A DNA stretch of 50,538 nucleotides, from contig JAAYAG010000071.1 in the NCBI GenBank assembly GCA_012719495.1, positions 1-50,538 of the forward strand, written 5' to 3'. Within the stretch, counting starts at the first letter, position 1. Every line of letters begins with the position of its first letter. The notes under the pieces were generated by a model, which made no database searches, was not told the DNA's origin, and saw only the letters and a program-made list of their open reading frames with translations. The position numbers were made by a program, and so were the translations under genes. Shown in pieces: positions 25,962-37,212 of the stretch. Source of the DNA: Bacteroidales bacterium. GTDB taxonomy: Bacteria > Bacteroidota > Bacteroidia > Bacteroidales > Prolixibacteraceae.

Positions 25962-28900
25962 TATTCGTCGTCGTTTTCAAAGTCGTAATTCCGCTGATCA
26001 ACCAACCTGTCGTATTCTTCTTTCGAACCTACAACAAGATTTTTGAACTCTTTTATACCAGTTCCGGCCGGAATAAGGTGACCACAAATAACGTTTTCTT
26101 TCAAACCTGCCAAGTCGTCAATCTTGCCATTAATTGCAGCTTCGTTAAGTACCTTGGTTGTTTCCTGGAATGATGCAGCAGACATCCAGCTTTTAGTCTG
26201 TAAAGCTGCACGGGTAATACCCTGCAGAATTTGGCTCGAAGTTGCAGGAACAGCTTCACGAGCTTCTACCAGCTTCTTATCTTTTCTTTTAAGTTGTGAG
26301 TTTTCGTCACGCAAACGACGTGCAGTAACAATCTGACCTTCACGGAAAGTTTCACTGTCACCCCGATCGATAACTACCTTCTTGGCAAAAATCCAGTCGT
26401 TTTCAGCAAGAAAATCTAGCTTATCCACGATTTGTTTTTCCAAGAAACGAGTATCGCCCGGGTCAACAATCTCTACTTTTCGCATCATCTGGCGAACAAT
26501 CACCTCAAAGTGCTTATCGTTAATTTTCACCCCCTGCATACGGTACACATCTTGAACTTCGTCAACGATATACTCTTGAACTGCAGTAGGCCCTTTTATG
26601 GCCAAAATGTCACCAGGAGTAATAGCTCCATCAGAAAGAGGGGTACCTGCCCTGATATAGTCATTTTCCTGAACCAAGATCTGACGTGATAGCGGTACTA
26701 AATACCTTTTCACATCACCACCACGTGAAGTAACAACGATTTCACGATTACCACGTTTGATTTTCCCAAGGGATATTTCGCCATCGATTTCTGAAACTAC
26801 GGCTGGGTTCGAAGGATTACGGGCTTCGAATAGCTCAGTAACACGTGGTAAACCACCAGTGATGTCCCCAGCTTTACCTGATGCACGAGGAATTTTAACC
26901 AAAATATCGCCGGCTGCTACCTTCTGCCCATTATCTACTGAAATGTGACCGCCAACAGGTAAGTTGTATGAACGAATAAGTTCCCCTTTTTCGTCTACAA
27001 TACTTAAAGTTGGGTTTTTGGTCTTATCGCGAGTTTCAATGATAACTTTCTCTGTATAACCGGTTTGTTCATCCGATTCTTCACGGAAAGTAACCCCATC
27101 AACGAGATTTTCGAATTGAACACGACCAACATATTCTGTAATGATAACTCCATTGTATGGGTCCCATTCACAAATAAGCTGATCTTTTGTTATTTCTTGA
27201 CCGTTCTTTACAAACAATTTCGAACCATAAGGTATACTGTGGGTCGAAACGGCAATTCCAGTGTTTTTATCAACTATGCGAAGTTCAGCCAAACGGCTTA
27301 CAACGATGTCAATTTTTTCGCCATTTTCAGTTGTATGTTCAACAGCTCTAAGTTCTTCAATTTCGGCAATACCTTCATATCGCGATACAATGGTAGACTG
27401 TGACGATATGTTACCTGCAATACCCCCTACGTGGAAAGTACGAAGGGTAAGCTGGGTTCCTGGTTCACCAATAGACTGGGCAGCAATAACGCCAACAGCT
27501 TCACCACGCTGTATCATTCGCGCAGTGGCGAGGTTACGACCATAACATTTTGCACAAACTCCAATACTTGATTCACAAGTTAACACCGATCTGATTTCAA
27601 CACGCTCGATTGGAGAGTTTTCTATTTTACGGGCAACATCTTCGGTAATTTCATCGCCTGAGTGAACCAATAATTCACCAGTAAGTGGGTGATATACATC
27701 ATGAACCGAACAACGACCAAGAATCCTTTCATAAAGAGAGGATACAACTTCTTCGTTTTTCTTAACAGCAGTTGCGACTAAACCACGAAGTGTTCCACAA
27801 TCGAGTTCCGAAATGATTACATCCTGTGCAACGTCAACTAAACGACGGGTTAAATAACCAGCATCAGCTGTCTTTAGTGCGGTATCTGCCAACCCTTTAC
27901 GGGCACCGTGAGTAGAAATAAAGTATTCTAGTACAGATAAGCCTTCCTTAAAATTGGAAAGAATCGGGTTTTCAATAATTTGTGCAGTTGTTGCACCAGA
28001 TTTCTGTGGTTTGGCCATAAGACCACGCATACCACAAAGCTGACGGATCTGCTCTTTAGAACCACGGGCACCAGAATCGAGCATCATATAAACAGGATTG
28101 AAACCCTGCCGGTCATTACTTAAGGTATGCATAACCGATTGAGTCAGCTTAGCGTTTACGTGAGTCCAAGTATCGATAACCTGATTATAACGTTCGTTAT
28201 TGGTAATGAAACCCATGTTGTAGTTCGACATAACCTCTTCAACCTCATCGTATCCTTCCTGAACCATTGATGTTTTATCATCAGGGATAATAACATCATA
28301 CAGGTTGAACGACAAACCTCCGCGATATGCCATCTTATACCCAAGATCCTTAATATCATCAAGGAATTTTGCAGTTACTGCATTATCGGTAAGGTTAAGA
28401 ATGAACGAAATGATATCGCGCAATGCCTTTTTAGTCAGTAGCTGATTGATAAACCCAGCTTCTTTTGGCACTTGCTGGTTGAATAGAATTCGTCCAACAG
28501 TAGTTTCAATAGTATGATTTATTGCTTTTCCATTTTCATCAATATCATCTACCTTGCAATTAACAATGGCGTGCATAGCTACTTTTCCTTCATTGTAGGC
28601 AATCACTGCTTCTTCAGAAGAATAGAAACGCAATCCTTCTCCCAGCGAGCCAGGACGACGTTTGGTCATATAATACAAGCCAAGAACCATGTCTTGTGAA
28701 GGCACTGTAATAGGTGCTCCATTCGACGGGTTGAGCAAGTTGTGTGATGAAAGCATTAAAATCTGTGCTTCAAGAATAGCAGCATTTCCCAGTGGAAGGT
28801 GAACTGCCATCTGGTCACCGTCAAAGTCAGCATTGAACCCAGTACAAACAAGCGGGTGTAAGCGAATTGCTTTACCTTCGATAAGTTTTGGCTGGAATGC

Positions 28901-30241
28901 CTGAATTGACAATCGGTGAAGAGTTGGTGCACGGTTTAGAAGCACCGGATGGCCTTTCATTACGTTTTCTAAAATATCCCAAACTACGGGATCTTTTCTG
29001 TCAACAATTTTCTTTGCTGATTTAACCGTTTTTACAATTCCTCTTTCAATCAATTTTCTGATAACAAAAGGTTTGTATAACTCAGCAGCCATACCCTTTG
29101 GAATACCGCATTCGTGTAGTTGAAGACTTGGTCCTACAACAATAACCGAACGGGCAGAATAATCGACACGTTTACCTAATAAGTTCTGACGGAAACGACC
29201 TTGCTTGCCTTTTAAGCTATCGCTAAGAGATTTAAGGGCACGGTTATTTTCTGTCTTAACAGCATTCGATTTTCTTGAATTATCGAACAAAGAGTCGATA
29301 GCTTCCTGAAGCATACGCTTTTCATTACGCAAAATCACTTCAGGTGCTTTTATTTCGATCAACCGTTTCAAACGGTTGTTCCGAATTATTACCCTGCGAT
29401 ATAAATCGTTGAGGTCAGAAGTTGCAAACCGACCACCATCGAGGGGTACAAGCGGACGCAAATCAGGTGGAATAACAGGCACAACTTTTACAATCATCCA
29501 TTCAGGACGGTTGAGTTGTGTGCTCCCTCTAAATGCTTCAACAACTTGTAACCTTTTCAGCGCTTCATTTTTACGCTGTTGTGAGGTTTCTGTATTGGCT
29601 TTGTGACGTAAATCATACGACAGTTCATCAAGGTCAATACGTTCAAGCAATTTATATAAAGCTTCTGCTCCCATCTCGGCAATAAACTTGTTAGGATCAT
29701 TGTCGTCGAGCATTTGATTTTCTTTTGGCAATGAGTCTACAATATCAATGTATTCTTCTTCGGTCAGGAAGTCGAGATATTGAACTCCTTCTGCTCTTTT
29801 TATACCCGGGTTAATCACCACATAACGTTCGTAATAGATGATTGAGTCGAGTTTTTTAGTTGGCAAGCCTAAGAGGTAACCTATTTTATTGGGCAACGAT
29901 TTGAAGTACCAGATGTGAGCTACGGGAACTACCAATGAGATATGTCCCATACGTTCACGACGTACTTTTTTCTCGGTCACTTCAACCCCGCAACGGTCAC
30001 AAACAATACCACGGTAACGGATTCTTTTATATTTTCCGCAATGGCACTCATAATCCTTTACCGGACCAAATATTCTTTCGCAGAACAGTCCGTCACGTTC
30101 AGGTTTATACGTACGGTAGTTAATCGTTTCCGGCTTTAAGACTTCACCATGTGATCGTTCAAGAATCTCTTCGGGTGAAGCCAAGCTGATAGAGATTTTG
30201 CTAAAGCTACTCTTTACTTTATTGTCTCTTCTAAAAGCCAT
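25961..30241 (-). CDS. rpoC: DNA-directed RNA polymerase beta' subunit
   Basis: Catalytic largest subunit of RNA polymerase, 1426 residues, normal for Bacteroidota. The N-terminal zinc-binding segment [11 protein letters not shown]...CDRCGVEV lies near residues 66-85. The catalytic Mg site [12 protein letters not shown] is near 470, with three Asp residues intact. The second zinc site ([17 protein letters not shown]) is near 885. Trigger-loop and bridge-helix regions follow canonical sequence ([13 protein letters not shown]). It follows rpoB by 52 bp and is coupled to DUF3467. I see no frameshift or insertion beyond those usual for the phylum. Confidence 0.98.
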   Translation of the reverse strand: MAFRRDNKVKSSFSKISISLASPEEILERSHGEVLKPETINYRTYKPERDGLFCERIFGPVKDYECHCGKYKRIRYRGIVCDRCGVEVTEKKVRRERMGHISLVVPVAHIWYFKSLPNKIGYLLGLPTKKLDSIIYYERYVVINPGIKRAEGVQYLDFLTEEEYIDIVDSLPKENQMLDDNDPNKFIAEMGAEALYKLLERIDLDELSYDLRHKANTETSQQRKNEALKRLQVVEAFRGSTQLNRPEWMIVKVVPVIPPDLRPLVPLDGGRFATSDLNDLYRRVIIRNNRLKRLIEIKAPEVILRNEKRMLQEAIDSLFDNSRKSNAVKTENNRALKSLSDSLKGKQGRFRQNLLGKRVDYSARSVIVVGPSLQLHECGIPKGMAAELYKPFVIRKLIERGIVKTVKSAKKIVDRKDPVVWDILENVMKGHPVLLNRAPTLHRLSIQAFQPKLIEGKAIRLHPLVCTGFNADFDGDQMAVHLPLGNAAILEAQILMLSSHNLLNPSNGAPITVPSQDMVLGLYYMTKRRPGSLGEGLRFYSSEEAVIAYNEGKVAMHAIVNCKVDDIDENGKAINHTIETTVGRILFNQQVPKEAGFINQLLTKKALRDIISFILNLTDNAVTAKFLDDIKDLGYKMAYRGGLSFNLYDVIIPDDKTSMVQEGYDEVEEVMSNYNMGFITNNERYNQVIDTWTHVNAKLTQSVMHTLSNDRQGFNPVYMMLDSGARGSKEQIRQLCGMRGLMAKPQKSGATTAQIIENPILSNFKEGLSVLEYFISTHGARKGLADTALKTADAGYLTRRLVDVAQDVIISELDCGTLRGLVATAVKKNEEVVSSLYERILGRCSVHDVYHPLTGELLVHSGDEITEDVARKIENSPIERVEIRSVLTCESSIGVCAKCYGRNLATARMIQRGEAVGVIAAQSIGEPGTQLTLRTFHVGGIAGNISSQSTIVSRYEGIAEIEELRAVEHTTENGEKIDIVVSRLAELRIVDKNTGIAVSTHSIPYGSKLFVKNGQEITKDQLICEWDPYNGVIITEYVGRVQFENLVDGVTFREESDEQTGYTEKVIIETRDKTKNPTLSIVDEKGELIRSYNLPVGGHISVDNGQKVAAGDILVKIPRASGKAGDITGGLPRVTELFEARNPSNPAVVSEIDGEISLGKIKRGNREIVVTSRGGDVKRYLVPLSRQILVQENDYIRAGTPLSDGAITPGDILAIKGPTAVQEYIVDEVQDVYRMQGVKINDKHFEVIVRQMMRKVEIVDPGDTRFLEKQIVDKLDFLAENDWIFAKKVVIDRGDSETFREGQIVTARRLRDENSQLKRKDKKLVEAREAVPATSSQILQGITRAALQTKSWMSAASFQETTKVLNEAAINGKIDDLAGLKENVICGHLIPAGTGIKEFKNLVVGSKEEYDRLVDQRNYDFENDDE

Positions 30242-30293
30242 TTATCTTATATTATTCGTTTACAAACTATTATAAAAAACACCAACGGAAAAC

Positions 30294-33200
30294 TTATTCC
30301 ATATTTACACTAAGGCCTAAACCTCTGAGCTCGTGTAGGAGCACATTAAGCGACTCAGGTATACCTGGTTGTGGCATCGGGTCACCTTTCACAATTGCTT
30401 CGTAAGCTTTTGCCCGGCCAATTACGTCGTCCGACTTAATGGTTAATATTTCCTGAAGGATATGAGATGCACCGAAAGCTTCGAGTGCCCATACTTCCAT
30501 TTCACCAAAACGCTGTCCCCCGAATTGAGCTTTACCACCAAGTGGTTGTTGAGTAATGAGCGAATATGGTCCAATGGAACGAGCATGCATTTTGTCTTCA
30601 ACCATATGACCCAGTTTAAGCATGTAGATAACACCAACTGTAGCTGGTTGGTCGAATGGTTGACCGGTTTCACCATCGTAAAGAACAGTACGTCCAAAAT
30701 CGGGTACTCCTGCTTTACGTGTATGATCTGTAATTTGCTCAAGTGTAGCTCCATCAAAGATTGGTGTAGCAAACTTAACTCCAAGCTCTTTACCTGCCCA
30801 TCCCAACACGGTTTCATAAATCTGTCCAAGGTTCATACGTGATGGTACCCCCAGAGGGTTAAGCACGATATCAACAGGACGGCCATTGTCAAGGAACGGC
30901 ATGTCTTCGTCGCGAACAATACGGGAAACAATCCCCTTATTCCCGTGACGTCCTGCCATTTTATCCCCAATTTGCAATTTGCGTTTCTTGGCAATATATA
31001 CTTTTGCTAGTTGAATTATTCCAGCAGGTAATTCATCTCCAATTGTTACATTGAATCGTTCTCTACGGGCTACTGCTTCATGCTCTTTAAACTTCACAAC
31101 AAAGTTGTTTACAAGATCACGAATCATATCGTTTTTATCCTTGTCTGTAGTCCACTTATTCGGATTTACAGTAAGATAATCAATTTCCTGCAATTGCTTC
31201 AGTGTAAACTTGATTCCCTTTCCAATGATCTCAGCACCGTAATAGTCGCGAACTCCCTGCGAAGTTTTCCCGTTCAGTAATTGAAACAAACGATCTTCAA
31301 GATCACCTCTAAGAATATTTATGCTTTTTTCGAAAGCTTCGTCAATTTGCTCAAGTAAAGGTTTAGCTGAAGTGCGGCCTTTTTTATCTTTTATTACTCT
31401 CGAGAATAATTTTTTACCGACAACTACACCATTTAATGAAGGCGTAGCTTTCAACGATGCATCTTTAACGTCACCCGCTTTATCGCCGAAAATTGCCCTG
31501 AGCAGTTTTTCTTCTGGCGATGGATCTGATTCCCCTTTCGGAGTAATTTTCCCGATAAGGATATCGCCGGGTTTCACCACGGCACCGATACGAATTAGAC
31601 CATTTTCATCGAGATTCTTCGTTGCGTCTTCGCTAACATTAGGTATATCTGAAGTAAATTCTTCCATACCTCGTTTAGTTTCGCGTACTTCCAATGAATA
31701 TTCATCGATATGAACAGAAGTGAATACATCTTCACGAACAATTCGCTCCGAAATCACGATAGCATCTTCGTAATTGTAACCTTGCCAAGGCATAAAGGCT
31801 ACCATAAGGTTACGCCCAAGGGCCAATTCTCCAGCCTGAGTAGCGTATCCTTCTGTTAATATTTGTTTTGGAACCACTCTGTCTCCCTTGCGAACCAACG
31901 GACTCAAAGTGATACAGGTTCCTTGGTTTGTTTTTGCATATTTAGGAAGCTTGTACGATTTCAAATCTGAATCGAAGCTTACAAAACGCTGATCGTCGGT
32001 GCGGTCATAACGAATTACTATTTCATTAGCATCAACGTATTCAACCACTCCGTGACCTTCAGCATTAATGTGTACCCTTGAATCGGTAACAACCCTACGT
32101 TCGAGGCCAGTTCCAACAATTGGTGATTCAGGCTTAAGCAATGGCACAGCTTGACGCATCATGTTAGATCCCATGAGGGCACGGTTGGCATCGTCGTGTT
32201 CAAGGAAGGTAATAAGTGACGCTGCTATTGATGCAATCTGATTCGGTCCAACGTCCATGAGTTGAACATTCTCTGGTTCAACCAATGGATAATCGCCTTC
32301 TAGTCTTGCTTTGATTTTTGGATTGATAAAGCGTCCTGTATCATCAATCTTCGCATTTGCCTGAGCAATTACCTGTCCCTCTTCTTCTTCAGCAGTCAAA
32401 TATATTACGCCCTCGTCAGTTAAATCAACCACACCATTATTTACTTTTCGGTATGGTGTTGAAATAAAGCCGAGATCTGTGATCTTCGCAAAAACGCACA
32501 ATGACGAAATAAGCCCAATGTTTGGTCCTTCAGGAGTTTCTATCGGACATAAACGGCCATAGTGAGTATAGTGCACGTCACGAACTTCGAAACCTGCTCT
32601 TTCACGCGACAAACCTCCAGGTCCCAATGCCGACATACGGCGTTTGTGAGTCATTTCGGCCAGCGGATTGGTTTGGTCCATGAACTGCGATAACGCATTG
32701 GTACCAAAGAAAGAATTAATTACCGAAGAAAGTGTCTTTGAATTAATAAGATCAATCGGTGTAAACACTTCATTGTCACGAACATTCATACGTTCGCGAA
32801 TTGTGCGGGCCATACGGGCCAAACCAACACCAAATTGTCCAAACATTTGTTCGCCAACTGTACGCACCCTACGATTCGACAAGTGGTCGATATCGTCAAC
32901 ATCGGTACGGGAATTGACTAACTGGATAAGATATTTTATAATTGCAATGATATCATCATTCGTAAGGATACGAGTATCGATATCAATTTCAAGATTCAAT
33001 TTTTTGTTGATCCTGTAACGTCCAACATTCCCTAGATCGTAACGTTTATCTGAGAAAAATAAGTTCTCAATTACTTCACGGGCAGTAGATTCATCAGGCG
33101 GTTCTGCGTTACGCAACTGTCTGTAAATATGAAGAACTGCTTCCTTTTCAGAGTTACATGGATCTTTTTGAAGGGTATTATATATTATCGCATAATCCTG

Positions 33201-34106
33201 AAGATTAGTTTCTTCTTTGTGCAAAAGAATTGTTTTTGTGCCAGAATCGACAATCATATCAACGTGATCGTTTTCAATAACAGTTTCGCGATCGATAATG
33301 ACTTCATTCCGTTCAATGGATACTACTTCACCGGTATCTTCGTCAACAAAGTCTTCTACCCATGTTTTCAAAACACGGGCAGCAAGTTTCCTGCCAACAA
33401 GTTTTTTCAAGGCAACTTTTGAGACTTTAATCTCATCGGCAAGTCCAAAAATTTCGAGTATTTCTTTATCGCTTTCGAAACCGATGGCTCGTAATAATGT
33501 TGTAACCGGTAATTTCTTTTTTCGATCGATGTAAGCATACATGACATTATTGATGTCGGTTGCAAACTCAATCCATGACCCTTTGAACGGAATGATTCTA
33601 GCCGAATACAATTTGGTTCCGTTGGCATGCATGCTCTGCCCAAAGAAAACACCTGGCGAGCGATGCAACTGCGAAACTATAACACGTTCAGCACCGTTGA
33701 TAACGAAAGTACCTCTTTCGGTCATGTAGGGGATTGTTCCAAGATAAACATCCTGTACAACAGTATCGAAATCTTCGTGTTCGGGATCGGTACAGTAAAG
33801 TTTCATCTTGGCTTTCAAAGGCACACTGAAAGTTAATCCTCTTTCAATGCACTCTTCGATAGAATATCGTGGTGGATCGATGTAATAATCGATAAATTCG
33901 AGAACGAAATTATTACGGGTGTCGGTGATGGGGAAGTTTTCCATGAAAACTTTATATAGCCCCTCTTGCTTCCGAATTTCGGGAGTAGAACCTAATTGAA
34001 AAAACTCGATGAAAGACTTGATTTGAATCTCAAGAAAATCGGGGTATTCGAACATGTTTTTCGATACCGAAAAACTAATTCTCTGACTAACAGTATCCAA
34101 AGACAT
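30294..34106 (-). CDS. rpoB: DNA-directed RNA polymerase beta subunit
   Basis: Second-largest RNA polymerase subunit, 1270 residues. The rifampicin-region motif is present near residues 470-500 ([24 protein letters not shown]). Asp, His and Ser stand at the positions equivalent to E. coli D516, H526 and S531, so no classical resistance substitution is seen there. The C-terminal [15 protein letters not shown] and the [10 protein letters not shown] motif are intact. Transcribed after rplL with a 104-bp gap containing a strong hairpin, and followed by rpoC. The start ATG 34106 (MSLDTVSQ) gives the usual short N-terminus. Confidence 0.98.
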   Translation of the reverse strand: MSLDTVSQRISFSVSKNMFEYPDFLEIQIKSFIEFFQLGSTPEIRKQEGLYKVFMENFPITDTRNNFVLEFIDYYIDPPRYSIEECIERGLTFSVPLKAKMKLYCTDPEHEDFDTVVQDVYLGTIPYMTERGTFVINGAERVIVSQLHRSPGVFFGQSMHANGTKLYSARIIPFKGSWIEFATDINNVMYAYIDRKKKLPVTTLLRAIGFESDKEILEIFGLADEIKVSKVALKKLVGRKLAARVLKTWVEDFVDEDTGEVVSIERNEVIIDRETVIENDHVDMIVDSGTKTILLHKEETNLQDYAIIYNTLQKDPCNSEKEAVLHIYRQLRNAEPPDESTAREVIENLFFSDKRYDLGNVGRYRINKKLNLEIDIDTRILTNDDIIAIIKYLIQLVNSRTDVDDIDHLSNRRVRTVGEQMFGQFGVGLARMARTIRERMNVRDNEVFTPIDLINSKTLSSVINSFFGTNALSQFMDQTNPLAEMTHKRRMSALGPGGLSRERAGFEVRDVHYTHYGRLCPIETPEGPNIGLISSLCVFAKITDLGFISTPYRKVNNGVVDLTDEGVIYLTAEEEEGQVIAQANAKIDDTGRFINPKIKARLEGDYPLVEPENVQLMDVGPNQIASIAASLITFLEHDDANRALMGSNMMRQAVPLLKPESPIVGTGLERRVVTDSRVHINAEGHGVVEYVDANEIVIRYDRTDDQRFVSFDSDLKSYKLPKYAKTNQGTCITLSPLVRKGDRVVPKQILTEGYATQAGELALGRNLMVAFMPWQGYNYEDAIVISERIVREDVFTSVHIDEYSLEVRETKRGMEEFTSDIPNVSEDATKNLDENGLIRIGAVVKPGDILIGKITPKGESDPSPEEKLLRAIFGDKAGDVKDASLKATPSLNGVVVGKKLFSRVIKDKKGRTSAKPLLEQIDEAFEKSINILRGDLEDRLFQLLNGKTSQGVRDYYGAEIIGKGIKFTLKQLQEIDYLTVNPNKWTTDKDKNDMIRDLVNNFVVKFKEHEAVARRERFNVTIGDELPAGIIQLAKVYIAKKRKLQIGDKMAGRHGNKGIVSRIVRDEDMPFLDNGRPVDIVLNPLGVPSRMNLGQIYETVLGWAGKELGVKFATPIFDGATLEQITDHTRKAGVPDFGRTVLYDGETGQPFDQPATVGVIYMLKLGHMVEDKMHARSIGPYSLITQQPLGGKAQFGGQRFGEMEVWALEAFGASHILQEILTIKSDDVIGRAKAYEAIVKGDPMPQPGIPESLNVLLHELRGLGLSVNME

Positions 34107-34149
34107 CTAAATAATGTATTTATTGAACTTAAAACATAAAACACAAAAA

Positions 34150-34181
34150 GGCTTAATCCCGATAGCTATCGGGACTAAACC
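34150..34181 (-). terminator. Attenuator-like hairpin between rplL and rpoB
   Basis: The minus strand forms a continuous 16-position stem (two G-U pairs) centred on the 18-bp perfect palindrome TCCCGATAGCTATCGGGA (34157-34174), followed by the U-rich stretch TTTTTGTGTTTT. A second small hairpin (AACCCCTC/AAAGGGTT, about 34187-34203) precedes it directly after the rplL stop. In E. coli this junction carries an attenuator that sets the L7/L12 to RNA polymerase ratio. Here partial termination is inferred from the structure. Confidence 0.6.
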
Positions 34182-34210
34182 ATTGTAACCCTTTTGAGGG
34201 GTTGTAGACC

Positions 34211-34588
34211 TTATTTAAGTTCAACCTCAGCTCCTGCTTCAATTAATTGTGCTTTAAGAGCTTCAGCCTCTTCCTTAGAAACTTTTTCCTTGATGGCTTT
34301 TGGAGCAGCATCAACGAGTTCTTTAGCCTCTTTAAGTCCAAGACCAGTTAATTCTTTAACTAACTTAACTACAGCAAGTTTTGATTGTCCTGCTGATGTC
34401 ATAATTACATCGAATTCAGTTTGAACAGCTTCTTCGGCTGCCTCAGCAGCTACTGGTCCTGCAGCAACTGCAACAGCTGCGGCAGCAGGTTCAATACCAT
34501 ATTCTGATTTCAATATACCTGCTAGTTCGTTTACTTCTTTAACAGTAAGGTTAACTAATTCTTCTGCAAGTTTTTTTAAATCTGCCAT
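34211..34588 (-). CDS. rplL: 50S ribosomal protein L7/L12
   Basis: Stalk protein of the large ribosomal subunit, 125 residues, multimeric on L10, recruiting translational GTPases. The N-terminal dimerisation region ([21 protein letters not shown]) is followed by an Ala/Val-rich hinge (about 35-52). The C-terminal domain holds [24 protein letters not shown] and ends EVELK. All are canonical. It follows rplJ by 34 bp and precedes the rpoB attenuator-like hairpin. Confidence 0.98.
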   Translation of the reverse strand: MADLKKLAEELVNLTVKEVNELAGILKSEYGIEPAAAAVAVAAGPVAAEAAEEAVQTEFDVIMTSAGQSKLAVVKLVKELTGLGLKEAKELVDAAPKAIKEKVSKEEAEALKAQLIEAGAEVELK

Positions 34589-34622
34589 TTTAACAACGAT
34601 TTAAAATGTTATCAATAATTTA

Positions 34623-35153
34623 TTATTCTTTCTCTGATAAAGTTTTAAGAATCCCGACGATTTTCTGTCCACCGCCACCTTGTAAGGCAGAGATGACATT
34701 TTTGGCCGGAGATTGAAGAAGAGCAACGATATCTCCAATGAGTTCTTCTTTGGATTTGATGGTTGCCAAAACGTCGAGTTGATTTTCACCTACATAAACA
34801 CATTCTTCAACAAAAGCTGATTTGAATTGTGGTTTTGAAAGGCTCTTGTTCTTCTTGCGGAAATCTTGAATAAGTTTTGCAGGAAGGCTCCCGTTTTCGC
34901 TAAACATCAATGATGTATTGCCCTTAAGAGTCACAAAAAGCTCATCGGCATTTTTTCCTGATGCCTCAAGAGCTTTTTTAAGTAGCGTATTTTTAACTAC
35001 AATCAGTTTTACATCTTTCTGGAAGCAGACACGGCGCAATTCGCTCGTTTTTTCTGCGTTCAGGTCAGAAATATCTGCCAGGTAAAAATGATTGTATGAA
35101 TTGATCTCCTGTACGAGATTGTCGATAATCGTTTGTTTTTCTGATCTCTTCAT
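34623..35153 (-). CDS. rplJ: 50S ribosomal protein L10
   Basis: Stalk base protein that binds 23S rRNA and carries L7/L12 dimers, 176 residues. The N-terminal RNA-binding region MKRSEKQTIIDNLVQEI and the LRRVCFQKDVKLIVVKNTLLKKAL segment match L10. The C-terminal helix after residue 140 (PAKNVISALQGGGGQKIVGILKTLSEKE) is the L7/L12-binding part. Only 10 bp separate it from rplA, so any L10 autoregulatory leader would have to lie within the end of rplA. Confidence 0.97.
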   Translation of the reverse strand: MKRSEKQTIIDNLVQEINSYNHFYLADISDLNAEKTSELRRVCFQKDVKLIVVKNTLLKKALEASGKNADELFVTLKGNTSLMFSENGSLPAKLIQDFRKKNKSLSKPQFKSAFVEECVYVGENQLDVLATIKSKEELIGDIVALLQSPAKNVISALQGGGGQKIVGILKTLSEKE

Positions 35154-35163
35154 AATTCACAAA

Positions 35164-35859
35164 TTAATCCTGTGCTGATTTTGGGTCAACCTGAATGCCT
35201 GGGCTCATTGTGCTCGAAAGGTAAATACTTTTAATGTAAGTTCCCTTCGCTGCCGTTGGTTTCAGTTTCACGATTGTATTAACAAATTCCTTAGCATTGT
35301 CAACAATCTTTTCGGGTTCGAATGATACTTTCCCTACAGATGTGTGCACAATACCATATTTATCGACTTTAAAGTCGATCTTACCTTGCTTAATTTCTTT
35401 TACAGCTTTACCAACTTCCATTGTAACAGTTCCGCTTTTAGGATTCGGCATCAAACCACGAGGACCAAGGAAACGGCCTAACGGGCCTAATTTTCCCATA
35501 ATTGGGGGCATAGTGATAATAACATCAACATCAGCCCAACCACCTTTGATTTTTTCAAGGTAGTCATCCAAACCTACGTAGTCTGCTCCAGCTTCGGTAG
35601 CTTCTTGCACCTTATCTGGAGTAACCAAAGCTAAAACTCTTACTTCTTTCCCAGTCCCGTGAGGCAGCGAAACTACGCCACGAACCATTTGGTTAGCTTT
35701 TCGGGGGTCAACACCTAAACGCACGTCGATATCGACAGAAGCGTCAAACTTAGTAGAGGTAATTTCCTTAACCAATTTTGATGCAGCTTCGAGCGTAAAG
35801 ATTTTGTCCTGACCGATTTTTTCTAAAGCAAGTTTTCTATTCTTAGTAATTCTAGCCAT
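35164..35859 (-). CDS. rplA: 50S ribosomal protein L1
   Basis: Large-subunit protein of the L1 stalk, binding 23S rRNA and, in other bacteria, its own mRNA. It has 231 residues from ATG 35859 ([16 protein letters not shown]). The open frame extends to 35937 but runs through the end of rplK, so the shorter start is chosen. Canonical motifs: [21 protein letters not shown] near residue 35, [15 protein letters not shown] near 125, and the C-terminal [15 protein letters not shown]. It lies 19 bp after rplK. Confidence 0.97.
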   Translation of the reverse strand: MARITKNRKLALEKIGQDKIFTLEAASKLVKEITSTKFDASVDIDVRLGVDPRKANQMVRGVVSLPHGTGKEVRVLALVTPDKVQEATEAGADYVGLDDYLEKIKGGWADVDVIITMPPIMGKLGPLGRFLGPRGLMPNPKSGTVTMEVGKAVKEIKQGKIDFKVDKYGIVHTSVGKVSFEPEKIVDNAKEFVNTIVKLKPTAAKGTYIKSIYLSSTMSPGIQVDPKSAQD

Positions 35860-35878
35860 TTTAATCAATTTTAAATGT

Positions 35879-36319
35879 TTAATTAAATGGAGAATCACCT
35901 GTGATAGTAATCCCCATACTACGGGCAGTACCAGCAACCATTCTCATAGCAGATTCTAACGTAAAGCAGTTTAAGTCACTCATTTTTACTTCAGCAATTT
36001 CTTTTACCTGATTCCAGGAAATTGATCCTACTTTCTTAACATGAGGTTCAGCTGAGCCACTTTTAACTTTAGCTGCTTCGAGAAGTTGAATAGCCACAGG
36101 GGGTTGTTTTACGATAAAATCGAATGATTTATCGGCATACACAGTAATAACAACAGGAAGCACCTTACCGACAAGTTCCTGCGTACGGGCATTAAATGCC
36201 TTGCAAAACTGCATAATGTTTACCCCTTTGGATCCCAATGCTGGTCCAACCGGTGGTGACGGATTAGCCGCGCCACCTTTAATTTGGAGTTTGATAATTC
36301 CAGCAACTTCTTTAGCCAT
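35879..36319 (-). CDS. rplK: 50S ribosomal protein L11
   Basis: Ribosomal protein L11 of 146 residues, part of the GTPase-associated centre and needed for the stringent response. It has the conserved N-terminal [21 protein letters not shown] with the proline pair bound by thiostrepton in other species. The C-terminal rRNA-binding domain ends [17 protein letters not shown]. It follows nusG by 22 bp in the usual secE-nusG-rplK-rplA order. Confidence 0.98.
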   Translation of the reverse strand: MAKEVAGIIKLQIKGGAANPSPPVGPALGSKGVNIMQFCKAFNARTQELVGKVLPVVITVYADKSFDFIVKQPPVAIQLLEAAKVKSGSAEPHVKKVGSISWNQVKEIAEVKMSDLNCFTLESAMRMVAGTARSMGITITGDSPFN

Positions 36320-36341
36320 AACAAAATATTAATTTTTGTTT

Positions 36342-36890
36342 TTACTCCTTTTCAACTTGCATAAAACCAAGTTCCAAAGGTGTTTTCCGACCGAATATTT
36401 TGACCATAACTTCCAACTTTTTCTTTTCTTCGTTTACCTTTTCGATAATACCGTTGAATCCGTTGAAAGGGCCATCGATCACTTTAACTGTTTCACCTAC
36501 TACAAATGGTATTGTTAGTTCTTCATCGCTTTCTGAGAGTTCATCCACTTTCCCAAGTATGCGGTTAACTTCTGACTGACGCATCGGGACGGGTTCTCCG
36601 CCCTTTGTATCGCCTAAAAAGCCAATCACATTCGTAACATTTCTGAGAAGATGGGCCACCTCACCGACCAATGCAGCTTCAACTAAGAGATAACCGGGGA
36701 AAAAGTTCCGCTCTTTGCTGATTTTTTTTCCATTACGTATTTGGTAAACTTTTTCCGTAGGTATTAATACCTGCGAAACATAATCCTGAAGTCCTGCAGC
36801 AGCAATTTCTCCTTCGATATATTCCTTGGCCTTTTTTTCTTTTCCCCCTATGGTTCGAAGAACATACCACTTTTTTTGAATATCACTCAT
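36342..36890 (-). CDS. nusG: Transcription termination/antitermination factor NusG
   Basis: RNA polymerase-associated elongation factor of 182 residues. The NGN domain starts at KKWYVLRTIGGKEKKAKEYIE and contains RNFFPGYLLVEA. The C-terminal KOW domain (about 125-180) has VGETVKVIDGPFNGFNG and ends near LELGFMQVEKE. There is no long insertion. It lies 17 bp downstream of secE and starts the L11-L1-L10-L7/L12 group. Confidence 0.97.
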   Translation of the reverse strand: MSDIQKKWYVLRTIGGKEKKAKEYIEGEIAAAGLQDYVSQVLIPTEKVYQIRNGKKISKERNFFPGYLLVEAALVGEVAHLLRNVTNVIGFLGDTKGGEPVPMRQSEVNRILGKVDELSESDEELTIPFVVGETVKVIDGPFNGFNGIIEKVNEEKKKLEVMVKIFGRKTPLELGFMQVEKE

Positions 36891-36907
36891 TTCAGACCTT
36901 CAGATGA

Positions 36908-37102
36908 TTAATAAAATAGACTGTAAATAATGTCCATCAGGTTTTCAATAATGAAATCCATGACGAAAATTACCAGTGCGATTATGATGGAAGCAATCAT
37001 AACTATCGTTGCACTACTCTGCAGTTCTTTCCAGGTTGGCCAGGTTACTTTGTGTACCAACTCGTTATAAGACTCTTGAAAGTACGTTTTGATTTTCATC
37101 AT
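36908..37102 (-). CDS. secE: Preprotein translocase subunit SecE
   Basis: Short SecE of 64 residues with one TM helix (about 33-58), the usual minimal form outside Proteobacteria. The amphipathic pre-TM region YFQESYNELVHKVTWPTWKELQ carries the conserved WPTW motif. It clamps SecY in the translocon. It starts 17 bp after the tRNA-like element, so its mRNA 5' end may be set by processing or by read-through from tuf. Confidence 0.95.
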   Translation of the reverse strand: MMKIKTYFQESYNELVHKVTWPTWKELQSSATIVMIASIIIALVIFVMDFIIENLMDIIYSLFY

Positions 37103-37119
37103 TCAATTTTTAGTATAGA

Positions 37120-37170
37120 GCGAATGGTAAGAGTCGAACTTACTAATTTCTCCCGACTTGAGTCATTCGC
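37120..37170 (-). ncRNA. tRNA-like element lacking an anticodon arm (between tuf and secE)
   Basis: Minus-strand RNA of 51 nt. A perfect 7-bp acceptor stem GCGAATG/CATTCGC (37164-37170 with 37120-37126) encloses a perfect T-arm GTAAG-TTCGACT-CTTAC (37127-37143), whose loop fits TTCRANY. A D-arm-like CTC-AAGTCGG-GAG (37150-37162) includes the GG needed for the elbow. Between D- and T-arm stand only six nt, AAATTA, equal to position 26 plus a 5-nt variable loop: the 17-nt anticodon arm is cleanly missing. No CCA is encoded. As I recall, Bacteroides has tRNA-Trp at this site. It is not a decoding tRNA; it could be a relic, a processing signal or a regulatory tRNA mimic. Confidence 0.7.
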
Positions 37171-37175
37171 AAATA

Positions 37176-37197
37176 ATCCCGGACCAAAATCCGGGAT
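37176..37197 (-). terminator. Hairpin after tuf, possible partial terminator
   Basis: ATCCCGGA/TCCGGGAT forms an 8-bp stem with a 6-nt loop, followed on the minus strand by TATTT and then immediately by the tRNA-like element. It lies 16 bp after the tuf stop. The T-tract is short, so it may end only part of the tuf transcripts or simply stabilise the 3' end. Confidence 0.6.
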
Positions 37198-37212
37198 TTA
37201 TATGAATCGCAA

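Noticed and set aside
37103-37212. A complete tRNA-Trp gene between tuf and secE
   Set aside because: Expected from memory of Bacteroides gene order, but no CCA anticodon loop or anticodon stem is present; only the armless tRNA-like element is there.
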